The position numbers were made by a program, and so were the translations under genes. This document shows, one piece after another, positions 35,247-42,042 of a stretch of DNA of 44,141 nucleotides. Position 1 is the stretch's first letter. Each line of letters opens with the position of its first letter. Source of the stretch: Bryobacter sp. CoA8 C33 (GTDB lineage Bacteria; Acidobacteriota; Terriglobia; Bryobacterales; Bryobacteraceae); contig JAINDK010000058.1 of the NCBI GenBank assembly GCA_019931185.1, positions 1 to 44,141 on the forward strand. The letters are read 5' to 3'. A model generated the notes under the pieces. That model was given only the letters and a program-made list of their open reading frames with translations, did no database searches and was not told the origin of the DNA.

Positions 35247-36227
35247 TCAGCTCAGGCGGAGGGAAGCGAAGTCGTCGATGACGGCAAACGGACGGGCAAG
35301 AGAGGAGATCTGTTCTCCGCGCTGGTCGACAGCGGACTCCTCGATCGCGCCGAGACCGGGCAAACCGAGCGTCGCGGCATCTTTGAGGTAACGCATCTTG
35401 AATGGATCGAGGCGCATGAGGCGGGCACAAGTGGCGTCCACGGCGACGAGGTCGCGGCCGAGCACGATAAGGCCGGCAGAGACGGGCGTGCCTTGGATGG
35501 GCCCATTGCCTTCCATGGCGACAATGCCATCGACGATGGCGAGGGTTTTCCGGACCAGACGGTTAAGCTCCACGATGGAGTTATCGATGCCTTTGTAATG
35601 CAGCAGGTTCTTCGGCCATCCATAAATCGAACTGGGTACAATACCAAAAAAATTCTTCATGCTCAGGGTGGCCCCGGCCCAATGGTGAGTCTTCATCTTG
35701 GCGATGCTCACCACGAGATCTGCATCGAGGACGGTGCGGGGCAGATAAAGATCCATCGAATTGCCGAAGGCCCGCACGGGCCGCACGTCGTCCAGGTTGA
35801 GGTCGACAAACCGGTCATCAAAGCCGGCAATGAATTTACGGTATCCGGCCTGGTCAGTTAGATCCCAAGTGTCACGGCGGTGGCCGGGACCCTCACCAAT
35901 CCAGACCTGCTGGGCGCCGAGTTTGAGGAAGAGATCGCGGGCCGCCAGAACGAGCCGGGGGTCGGTATTGATGCAGGTGTGGGAATCGAACTCAACCAGG
36001 TTGGGTTTGAGCAGGATGTTCTTACCGCGAAGAGCAGTCGCCGCATCGGGCCAGACTTCTGCGAGCCCACGCTCGAGAATGGAGAAAAGGTCCTGTTCAT
36101 AACTTGCGGCACGGAGAATGGAAACGGGGGATTTCTGCATGGGAACTCGGATTGGTTGATCTTGGGGTTGTCGGCTGCAGGAGATGCTGGAAAGGGCAGC
36201 ATCCGCCAGCAAGGTCCGTCGATTCAT
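35247..36227 (-). CDS. DUF362-domain protein
   Basis: 326 residues. The N-terminus MNRRTLLADAALSSISCSRQ combines a double arginine with a cysteine that could be lipidated, suggesting export. DUF362 motifs follow: LLKPNLVEFDSHTCINTDPRL, WIGEGPGHRRDT, MKTHHWAGATLSMKNFFGIV, DGIVAMEGNGPIQG and VAVDATCARLM. No ferredoxin cysteines are present, unlike the Fe-S-carrying members. Biochemical role unknown. ATG overlaps the upstream toroid gene's stop (ATGA, 36224-36227). Confidence 0.88.
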   Translation of the reverse strand: MNRRTLLADAALSSISCSRQPQDQPIRVPMQKSPVSILRAASYEQDLFSILERGLAEVWPDAATALRGKNILLKPNLVEFDSHTCINTDPRLVLAARDLFLKLGAQQVWIGEGPGHRRDTWDLTDQAGYRKFIAGFDDRFVDLNLDDVRPVRAFGNSMDLYLPRTVLDADLVVSIAKMKTHHWAGATLSMKNFFGIVPSSIYGWPKNLLHYKGIDNSIVELNRLVRKTLAIVDGIVAMEGNGPIQGTPVSAGLIVLGRDLVAVDATCARLMRLDPFKMRYLKDAATLGLPGLGAIEESAVDQRGEQISSLARPFAVIDDFASLRLS

Positions 36228-37105
36228 GGCAGGAAGTCCTCGCGTCTGGCCTGCAGAGCAAGAATCTCAAGGGAGGTGAGCATGAGATTTCGGCTGGGGT
36301 GAACGGAAGCATTTTCTGGCGAATAGGAGGGATTACGGCCATGCAGACGAAGCGCCAGGGCCAGCAAAGCACGGGCATAAGCGCCATGGAAAGAGTTCAG
36401 TCCAGCTTCGGCGCGAACGATGCTAGGCTGCAAGGTCTCCGCCAGATTCGTGCCGGCGGCGGCCAGACCGATCAGACCGATCGCGGTCGTTTCCGGATAG
36501 GAGGGAAGCACCACGCCCAAAACACGTTTGTTGCCGTAATTCCAACCGCCATCCTCGCAACGGCGGTCGAGGAGCATGCGGACGGCGAGGTCGCGCCGGT
36601 AAGTGATCGCCGCCGGCGGCCCGATGCCATCCATCGACCCGAGGGCGATGAGCCCCCAAGCGGTCGGCTCGACCCAGGAGCTATTTTCGGGGCGCCAAGG
36701 CCAACCCTTCAGGCGTGGATTTTGATCCGCCTTAGCCTTGCCGAGCGTGTGAAGGATTCGCTGAAGAAAACTGTCTTCGGCACCCTGAGTGGAGACTATC
36801 CAATCCGCTGCTGCTTCGAGAACCTGGTTGCTCACACCAGCTTTGCGCAACAGCGGAAAAGCGAGTTGTGTCACCCAGGTGGCGCCGGGAACGGAAGGAC
36901 AGGGCGCCAACCCGCCCGAGCGATCCTGCCGCGAGACAAGAAACCGGATTGCCGGCGTGCCGGGGTTGATTTCTCCGGCTAAGGCGCGCAAAGCGTAAAC
37001 GGTGGATTCCACGCGGCTCTCGCGACCTGGAAAATAGCCCCAACCCCCATCTGCATTTTGATTGGCACGCAAGAAATCAAGCCGCGGCGAGACTAAATCC
37101 CTCAT
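36224..37105 (-). CDS. Prenyltransferase/squalene-cyclase-like alpha/alpha-toroid repeat protein
   Basis: 293 residues without a signal peptide. QW-type repeats typical of alpha/alpha barrels: RANQNADGGWGYFPG, SRQDRSGGLAPCP, DRRCEDGGWNYGN and the helix starts ESTVYALRAL and PETTAIGLIGL. It is less than half the length of squalene-hopene cyclases and lacks the DxDD acid motif, so it is not a terpene cyclase; probably a binding or protease-inhibitor-like toroid. Coupled to the DUF362 gene by a 4-base overlap. First gene of the minus-strand run 37105 to 33130; 52 bases from the divergent sulfatase. Confidence 0.8.
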   Translation of the reverse strand: MRDLVSPRLDFLRANQNADGGWGYFPGRESRVESTVYALRALAGEINPGTPAIRFLVSRQDRSGGLAPCPSVPGATWVTQLAFPLLRKAGVSNQVLEAAADWIVSTQGAEDSFLQRILHTLGKAKADQNPRLKGWPWRPENSSWVEPTAWGLIALGSMDGIGPPAAITYRRDLAVRMLLDRRCEDGGWNYGNKRVLGVVLPSYPETTAIGLIGLAAAGTNLAETLQPSIVRAEAGLNSFHGAYARALLALALRLHGRNPSYSPENASVHPSRNLMLTSLEILALQARREDFLP

Positions 37106-37157
37106 CCATTGAGAATATCGTCCGCTTCAAGGGAAAGCTTTAATACACTTGTAGGCC

Positions 37158-38495
37158 ATGAAGCGAAGAGATTTTCTGGCGAGTAGTGGCATGACGGCGA
37201 TGGCAGGGCAAAACCGCCCCCTGAACTTTGTATTCCTGATCTCGGATGATCATACGGCAGCGGATCTGGGCGCTTATGGCAATCAGGCGGTGACGTCGCC
37301 GAACCTGGACCGGCTGGCCCGGGAGGGAATGCGCTTCGAGCGGTGTTTTGTGACAAGCCCGCAGTGCAGCCCCAACCGTTCGGCAATCTTAACGGGAGCG
37401 ACGGCGCACACGATCGGGACAAGCCGGCTGCATGTGCCTCTGCCGCCTTGGGAGCCTACCGTGCTGGATGCTTTGGCTGGGCACGGCTATCACACGGGGC
37501 TTTACCGGAAACATCACATGGGAGCGGATTTTCAACGCAAGCTCGGCTTTTATGGAGATGCAAGAACTTCCTTTCGCGCGTTCTTCGAGAAACGGCCGAA
37601 AGACAAGCCCTTCTGGCTGCAGATCGGCTTCACGGACCCGCATCGCCCCTACCGGCCGGGCGCCTTCGAGCCCCCGCATGATCCGGCAAGGGTAATCGTG
37701 CCGAAGTGGCTGCCGGACTGGCCCGAGGTACGTCAGGATCTGGCCCATTACTACGATTTCATTGCGCGAATGGACGCCGAGGTGGGTCAGTTGATGGATC
37801 TGCTGCACACACAAGGATTGGCGGAGAACACAATGGTGATCTTCACCGGCGATAACGGCATGCCCTTTCCCCGGGCCAAGGGGACACTATATGAAGCAGG
37901 AATCCATGTGCCGCTGATTGCCTGGATGCCAGGACGAATTGCGGCGGGCGCCGTCCAGCGCGAAATGATCTCGCATGCCGATCTGGCGCCAACTTGGCTG
38001 GATGCCGCCGGCCTTGCGCCCGGCCCCAAGATGCAAGGGCGTTCGTTTCTGCCGCTGCTCCTGGGCCAGACCTATCAAAGTAGAAAAGAAGTTTTCAGTG
38101 AACGGAATTGGCATGACACATTCGACCCGATGCGGGCCCTTCGCACGGAAAGCCATAAGCTGATTTTCAACGCCGCCCCACATTTCCCGTACCGTCCGCC
38201 ATCGGACCTCGAAGGCAGTCCTACCTGGCAGGCCATGCTCGAGAAAAGGCGCTCGGCGACTCCACTACACTTGCGCCAGTTGTTCAGCCCCAGCCGGCCC
38301 GTTCTGCAGTTGTTCGACATCGCAGCAGATCCGCTTGAGTTACACAATCTCGTGGAGAGCCCTGAACACAGGGAAATCCGCCAGGATCTCGAGCGGCGGT
38401 TGTCGGACTGGATGAATGCGACCTATGATTTTCTGCCGCCCGGGCTGGGCGCGGCGAATGATCCGCTGGCGAGGAGCTGGCCGTTCACGCTTTGA
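37158..38495 (+). CDS. Sulfatase (S1 family, heparan N-sulfatase-like subgroup)
   Basis: 445 residues. Short Tat-like leader MKRRDFLASSGMTAMAG. Metal ligands in FLISDDHTAADLG, formylglycine site C70 in PQCSPNRSAILTG, YRKHHMG, GFTDPHRPY, and second metal site VIFTGDNGMPFPRAKGTLYEAG. The C-terminal RALRTESHKLIFN and FDIAADPLELHNL are standard. The CSPNRS form and HxxY/RP layout resemble N-sulfoglucosamine sulfohydrolases and related enzymes; substrate remains inferred. Not related closely to the other sulfatase at 29577. Convergent with, and overlapping by 11 bases, the Gfo/Idh gene. Confidence 0.92.
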   Translation: MKRRDFLASSGMTAMAGQNRPLNFVFLISDDHTAADLGAYGNQAVTSPNLDRLAREGMRFERCFVTSPQCSPNRSAILTGATAHTIGTSRLHVPLPPWEPTVLDALAGHGYHTGLYRKHHMGADFQRKLGFYGDARTSFRAFFEKRPKDKPFWLQIGFTDPHRPYRPGAFEPPHDPARVIVPKWLPDWPEVRQDLAHYYDFIARMDAEVGQLMDLLHTQGLAENTMVIFTGDNGMPFPRAKGTLYEAGIHVPLIAWMPGRIAAGAVQREMISHADLAPTWLDAAGLAPGPKMQGRSFLPLLLGQTYQSRKEVFSERNWHDTFDPMRALRTESHKLIFNAAPHFPYRPPSDLEGSPTWQAMLEKRRSATPLHLRQLFSPSRPVLQLFDIAADPLELHNLVESPEHREIRQDLERRLSDWMNATYDFLPPGLGAANDPLARSWPFTL

Positions 38496-39504
38496 GAGAA
38501 ACGGAGCGGCCGGAGCGGGCGCTTTCCCGCGCGGCGACGAGAATCTCGGTGGCGATTAGATTGTTTTCGAGGCTGGACAAACCGGCGGGTTTCAGTTTGC
38601 CGCGAGCGATGGCCATGAGGTAGGAGAGGGAATCGGCTTGCTCCGCAGGCAGATCGGGCGGGGAAACCCGTTGTTCGGAGACCTCACCGGCGCGGCGGCG
38701 CCGCAGGGAACTGGCGCCGTAGGCGTGGGCATAAGCGGTCTCGCCGTAGACCTCAAAATCCTTCCGGCTGAAGGGCCAGTTCCAGGAAGCCTGGATGATG
38801 CCTTGAGCTCCTGGGTAGTCCACCAGGATAGTGGCTTCGTCATCGACGCGCGAGTAAATTTCCGGCTTGTTTTGCTTCGTTGAAGCAGTAACACGGACGG
38901 GCCGGGCGTTGTCCATCAGCCAAGTCATGAGATTGGCGCCGTAACAGCCGAAATCGAATAAGGCCCCGGCGCCGTTGCGCGCCGGGTCGGTAAGCCAGGA
39001 CAGAAACTCCGGGCCGACGCCGATTTCTTTCGGGCCCGCGTGGCCGTCCATGGCGACCATTTTTCGAATCCTTCCCGCGGCCTGGTTGTCCTGTTTGAAG
39101 AACTGCCAAAGCGCGGCGTGGCTGGGATACCAGGTGGTCTCGAAATTCACGAATACCGCTGTGCCGGTCGAGCGGGCCAGAGCAGCGATCTGCCGGGCGT
39201 GGTCATTGGAGATGGCGAGGGGTTTTTCCATCATTGTGGGCAGGCGGAGGGAGGTGCATAACCGCACCGCTTCGAGGTGCCGGTCCGTGGAAGTAAAGCA
39301 GGCAACGGCATCGGGCCGCAGGGAAGCCAATTGCGAGCGGTCTTCCCAGGCGAGAGGGCCGAGTACCTCGACACCAGGACGGCTCCTTGCGTCCTTGGCA
39401 AAGCGCGTCACATGGCCGTGCTCGGAGCCGAGGATCGCGAGGCGGAACATGCTTTGGGCGAGAAGGAAGGGTGGACAAACGAGAATGCCGCGGCGGGAAA
39501 GCAT
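38485..39504 (-). CDS. Gfo/Idh/MocA-family NAD(P)-dependent oxidoreductase
   Basis: 339 residues from ATG 39504 (the open frame extends to 39591). The first 18 residues (LSRRGILVCPPFLLAQS) resemble a short signal; ATG 39450 would instead start directly at the Rossmann strand FRLAILGSEHGH. The catalytic EKP motif is present in TMMEKPLAISNDHAR, and the C-terminal alpha/beta domain has GALFDFGCYGANLMTWLM. Oxidises or reduces a sugar or inositol derivative; export via the N-terminal signal is known for some Acidobacteria/Planctomycete members but is unproven here. Confidence 0.87.
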   Translation of the reverse strand: MLSRRGILVCPPFLLAQSMFRLAILGSEHGHVTRFAKDARSRPGVEVLGPLAWEDRSQLASLRPDAVACFTSTDRHLEAVRLCTSLRLPTMMEKPLAISNDHARQIAALARSTGTAVFVNFETTWYPSHAALWQFFKQDNQAAGRIRKMVAMDGHAGPKEIGVGPEFLSWLTDPARNGAGALFDFGCYGANLMTWLMDNARPVRVTASTKQNKPEIYSRVDDEATILVDYPGAQGIIQASWNWPFSRKDFEVYGETAYAHAYGASSLRRRRAGEVSEQRVSPPDLPAEQADSLSYLMAIARGKLKPAGLSSLENNLIATEILVAARESARSGRSVSLKA

Positions 39505-39556
39505 GGCAACAATTCTACAGGTTTCAAGAAGTTTTGCCGATAATCTCCATGCTGCC

Positions 39557-40684
39557 ATGCTATTGACAAGAATTTTCGCCGGACTGGTCACAATCGCGAT
39601 GCTTCTGGGGGCGCAAACGGATTACCGTTTTGCCTTTCCTCAATCCGAGATCCTGATGGGAATGGACGTGAAGTGGCTCTTGAAGAATCCGCTCGTGGTT
39701 GACATGCTGCGCAACCGGAATCCGAATGAGGAATGGGGCGATTTGGGAGTCTTGAGTGCTCTGCTCGATTCAATCGACACGGTGCATTTGTCCACCATAA
39801 CGAAGAGTAAGGGCGACAGCGATCTGCTGTTGCTGGTTCAAGGCCGCTTTGAGACTCAACGATTGATTCAATTGGGAGTCAGCAATGGGCTTCGGACTGA
39901 GCAATGGGGGAAGGTAACGGTATTAGTGCCCGCCAAGAAAAAGGTGAGTCCGCGGCTCGGGAGAAAGGCGGCCTTCCAGCAGGTGCAATTCCAAATGCAG
40001 AAGTCACAAGCCAAACCTTCTTATGCCTTGCTTGATTCCCGGCGGGTGCTGGTGGGAGAAGAACCGATCTTGCGTGTTGCCATCGAGAGACTGGAAACGG
40101 GCCTGACGCCGCAGGCCAACCCGCTGTTTGAGCGCGCAAGGGATCTCGAGGCGGCTTATGATCTTTGGATGGTCGGCAGTGCGGCGTCCCTGAATCAGAA
40201 CTTGGGCGGGATGGACGAAGGCAATCCTCTGACGAAAGCAATCAGTCAGGCGCGTAACTTCTCCATGGGCATGGCGCTGCGGCGCGACTTCAAGCTGGAT
40301 CTGAGTATGCAAGCCAATTCCGCTAAAGCGGCTGCAGAAATCGTGGATCTCGCCAAGGGAGCGCTTGTACTGGCGAAAATGTCCCCCACCCCCGACGGTC
40401 AACCCAAAATCGATTGGGACAAGATGTTTGAGGTGAACTCCAACAGCAACCTGGTGAAACTATTGATCACCATGGAACAGCAGGATGTGACGAGGCTTGT
40501 CAAGTCATGGACAGGAATGCAGCCACCGCTGGTAATGAACTCCCGGGAACCAAAGCAACAAGCAAGCGTCAAGGCTGAAGCGGAAAGGGCGGCAGCCGTT
40601 ATTGCAAAGCCCGCCGCTCCAACGAGAAAGACAGTCCTGATTTATGGCTTGCCCGGGGGACCGAAAGAAGTGCCGATTAACTGA
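39557..40684 (+). CDS. Exported protein of unknown function
   Basis: 375 residues from ATG 39557, which gives a signal peptide (MLLTRIFAGLVTIAMLLGAQ); a longer open frame upstream to 38975 lies antisense to the oxidoreductase and is rejected. Repeating alpha/beta pattern with ILMGMDVKWLLKNPLVVDML, DTVHLSTITKSKGDSDLLLLVQGRF, and a similar second half (LVGEEPILRVAIERLETG, KLDLSMQANSAKAAAEIVDL), which suggests two copies of one domain. The end is Lys/Ala-rich, then GLPGGPKEVPI. This two-lobed 'DVxWLL...' layout is seen in uncharacterised Acidobacteria proteins. No function can be given. Confidence 0.75.
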   Translation: MLLTRIFAGLVTIAMLLGAQTDYRFAFPQSEILMGMDVKWLLKNPLVVDMLRNRNPNEEWGDLGVLSALLDSIDTVHLSTITKSKGDSDLLLLVQGRFETQRLIQLGVSNGLRTEQWGKVTVLVPAKKKVSPRLGRKAAFQQVQFQMQKSQAKPSYALLDSRRVLVGEEPILRVAIERLETGLTPQANPLFERARDLEAAYDLWMVGSAASLNQNLGGMDEGNPLTKAISQARNFSMGMALRRDFKLDLSMQANSAKAAAEIVDLAKGALVLAKMSPTPDGQPKIDWDKMFEVNSNSNLVKLLITMEQQDVTRLVKSWTGMQPPLVMNSREPKQQASVKAEAERAAAVIAKPAAPTRKTVLIYGLPGGPKEVPIN

Positions 40685-40691
40685 GAGTCCC

Positions 40692-41099
40692 TCAAATACC
40701 GGGCCCGTTTTCCCTCGCCTTCATCTTTTCCTCCCGCTCACGCTCGAGTTTTTGAAACTCCGCAACCTGCTCCGGACGAAGAAACCTGAGGATTTTCGCG
40801 ACCTGATCTTGATGGATTTTTTCCATTTGCGGGCGATAGATCTGCCGCAGCAAACGATACTCAACACGCGTTTCGTCAAGCGTTTCATTGAGTTGTTTCA
40901 TTTGCGCCTCGTCCATGCGGAGACGGGTGCGCATGCTTTCGAGATAGCGCTGGCGCCAGTCATCATTGCTGCGGGAGGGGGTAGCCTTGGCGCTGACGGT
41001 CTCGGTGGAAGAGAGCCGTTCGGCCATGACACCAGCGGCGATGCCAGCAGAGAAAATCAAACCCATATAGACAAGGATGCGGAGACGGGAGAATTGCAT
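40692..41099 (-). CDS. Spy/CpxP-like periplasmic protein
   Basis: 135 residues with an N-terminal membrane anchor or signal (LRILVYMGLIFSAGIAAGVMA). The remainder is long, charged helix: RLRMDEAQMKQLNETLDETRVEY and FLRPEQVAEFQKLEREREEK. The 'L.l...Q...l......' and 'LrPEQ...f' pattern is that of the LTXXQ/Spy/zinc-resistance-associated family, which bind unfolded proteins or sense metals in the envelope. Its ATG shares one base with the anti-sigma candidate's stop (TAATG at 41097-41101), so it is translated in the sigma operon. Confidence 0.72.
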   Translation of the reverse strand: MQFSRLRILVYMGLIFSAGIAAGVMAERLSSTETVSAKATPSRSNDDWRQRYLESMRTRLRMDEAQMKQLNETLDETRVEYRLLRQIYRPQMEKIHQDQVAKILRFLRPEQVAEFQKLEREREEKMKARENGPGI

Positions 41100-41425
41100 T
41101 AACGGCCCTTGTTGGAAGATGCCTGCGCGAGATAGGCGGCTTCGAGGAAGTGGTCTTCGCTGATCTCATCAGTCAGCTTTTCAATATAGGCGCGCTGCGG
41201 AAGCGGCTGAGGTTGTTGATAGAGCAAGAGACCCAACAGGAGGACGACCGCCGCGGCGGCCCCGGCAAATGAGTTCGCCCAACGGTAGAAAACTGCTTCC
41301 GCTCTTCGGCGGGCCTCGATACGCGCCCACAACCCAGGCATAAAACTCCTGCCCGGCTCCACCTCCGGGCATGCGGCGCGGTAGGCGGCGAAGACTTCAT
41401 CCAGTTGCGAATCGTGGTTCGACAT
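41099..41425 (-). CDS. Membrane anti-sigma factor candidate, no zinc motif
   Basis: 108 residues from ATG 41425 (an upstream ATG at 41434 would overlap the sigma stop). A cytoplasmic head of about 55 residues (DEVFAAYRAACPEVEPGR, LWARIEARRRAE), one transmembrane helix (SFAGAAAAVVLLLGLLLYQ) and a short outer tail (ISEDHFLEAAYLAQ). Position directly after an ECF sigma gene, 1 base away, and this topology are typical of anti-sigma factors. The HxxxCxxC zinc site of the ZAS class is absent; only one Cys is present. Assignment rests on context. Confidence 0.65.
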   Translation of the reverse strand: MSNHDSQLDEVFAAYRAACPEVEPGRSFMPGLWARIEARRRAEAVFYRWANSFAGAAAAVVLLLGLLLYQQPQPLPQRAYIEKLTDEISEDHFLEAAYLAQASSNKGR

Positions 41426-41426
41426 T

Positions 41427-41999
41427 CTAATCATTCTTCTCTTTCGACTTCTCAAAAGCCTTCAATACGCGTTGGCGGGCCCGAAACAGTCTGACTTTCA
41501 AGGCGCTTTCGTTGGCTCCGTAGATTTCCTCAAGTTCCCTGATCGAAAGACCCTCGACTTCTTTCAGAAGCAAAAGGATCCGATCCTCCTCATTGACCCC
41601 GCTTAAGAGCCAGTGTACAAAATCGCGCAGTGATGATTGGCGCTCATCGGTCTTGCCTTGGCGCTCGCCGGCCAAGGCATCGGCCATCATCATTTGAGCC
41701 TCGCTGAGGTCGGCCATGCGGCTTTCCTTGCGTCGCCGGGCCTTGCGCATGTAGTCGTAAGCCGCGTTCACCGTCAGGCGGTAAAGCCAGCGGTCGAACA
41801 ACTCAGCGTTCGACAGTTGGTTGAGTGAGTAGAAGAGGCGAAGAAACACATCCTGGGCTACATCCTCAACATCCTCTGGTTTGCCGATCAGCCGGGAGAC
41901 GATCGACAGGACTCGTTTGCGACTGAGACCCACGAGCTGGTTAAAAGCCGCCTCGTCGCCGGCTTGGGCGCGCGCGACGAGCTGTGGATCCAGAATCAT
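41427..41999 (-). CDS. ECF RNA polymerase sigma factor
   Basis: 190 residues. Sigma region 2: DEAAFNQLVGLSRKRVLSIV, then EDVEDVAQDVFLRLFYSL and FDRWLYRLTVNAAYDYMRK. Region 4: RILLLLKEVEGLSIRELEEI and the recognition helix ESALKVRLFRARQRVLKAF. A short linker rich in M and K separates them. Heads a three-gene overlapping operon with a membrane anti-sigma candidate and a Spy-like protein, suggesting control of an envelope response; target promoters are unknown. The TonB-receptor gene lies 43 bases upstream on the same strand and may be cotranscribed. Confidence 0.93.
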   Translation of the reverse strand: MILDPQLVARAQAGDEAAFNQLVGLSRKRVLSIVSRLIGKPEDVEDVAQDVFLRLFYSLNQLSNAELFDRWLYRLTVNAAYDYMRKARRRKESRMADLSEAQMMMADALAGERQGKTDERQSSLRDFVHWLLSGVNEEDRILLLLKEVEGLSIRELEEIYGANESALKVRLFRARQRVLKAFEKSKEKND

Positions 42000-42042
42000 A
42001 GAACTAGGCGCTGCCGTGAGTGTACACGTTACTACAGCTTGA

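Noticed and set aside
36224-37105. Squalene-hopene cyclase or prenyltransferase beta subunit
   Set aside because: Too short and without DxDD or zinc ligands; only the toroid repeat pattern is shared.
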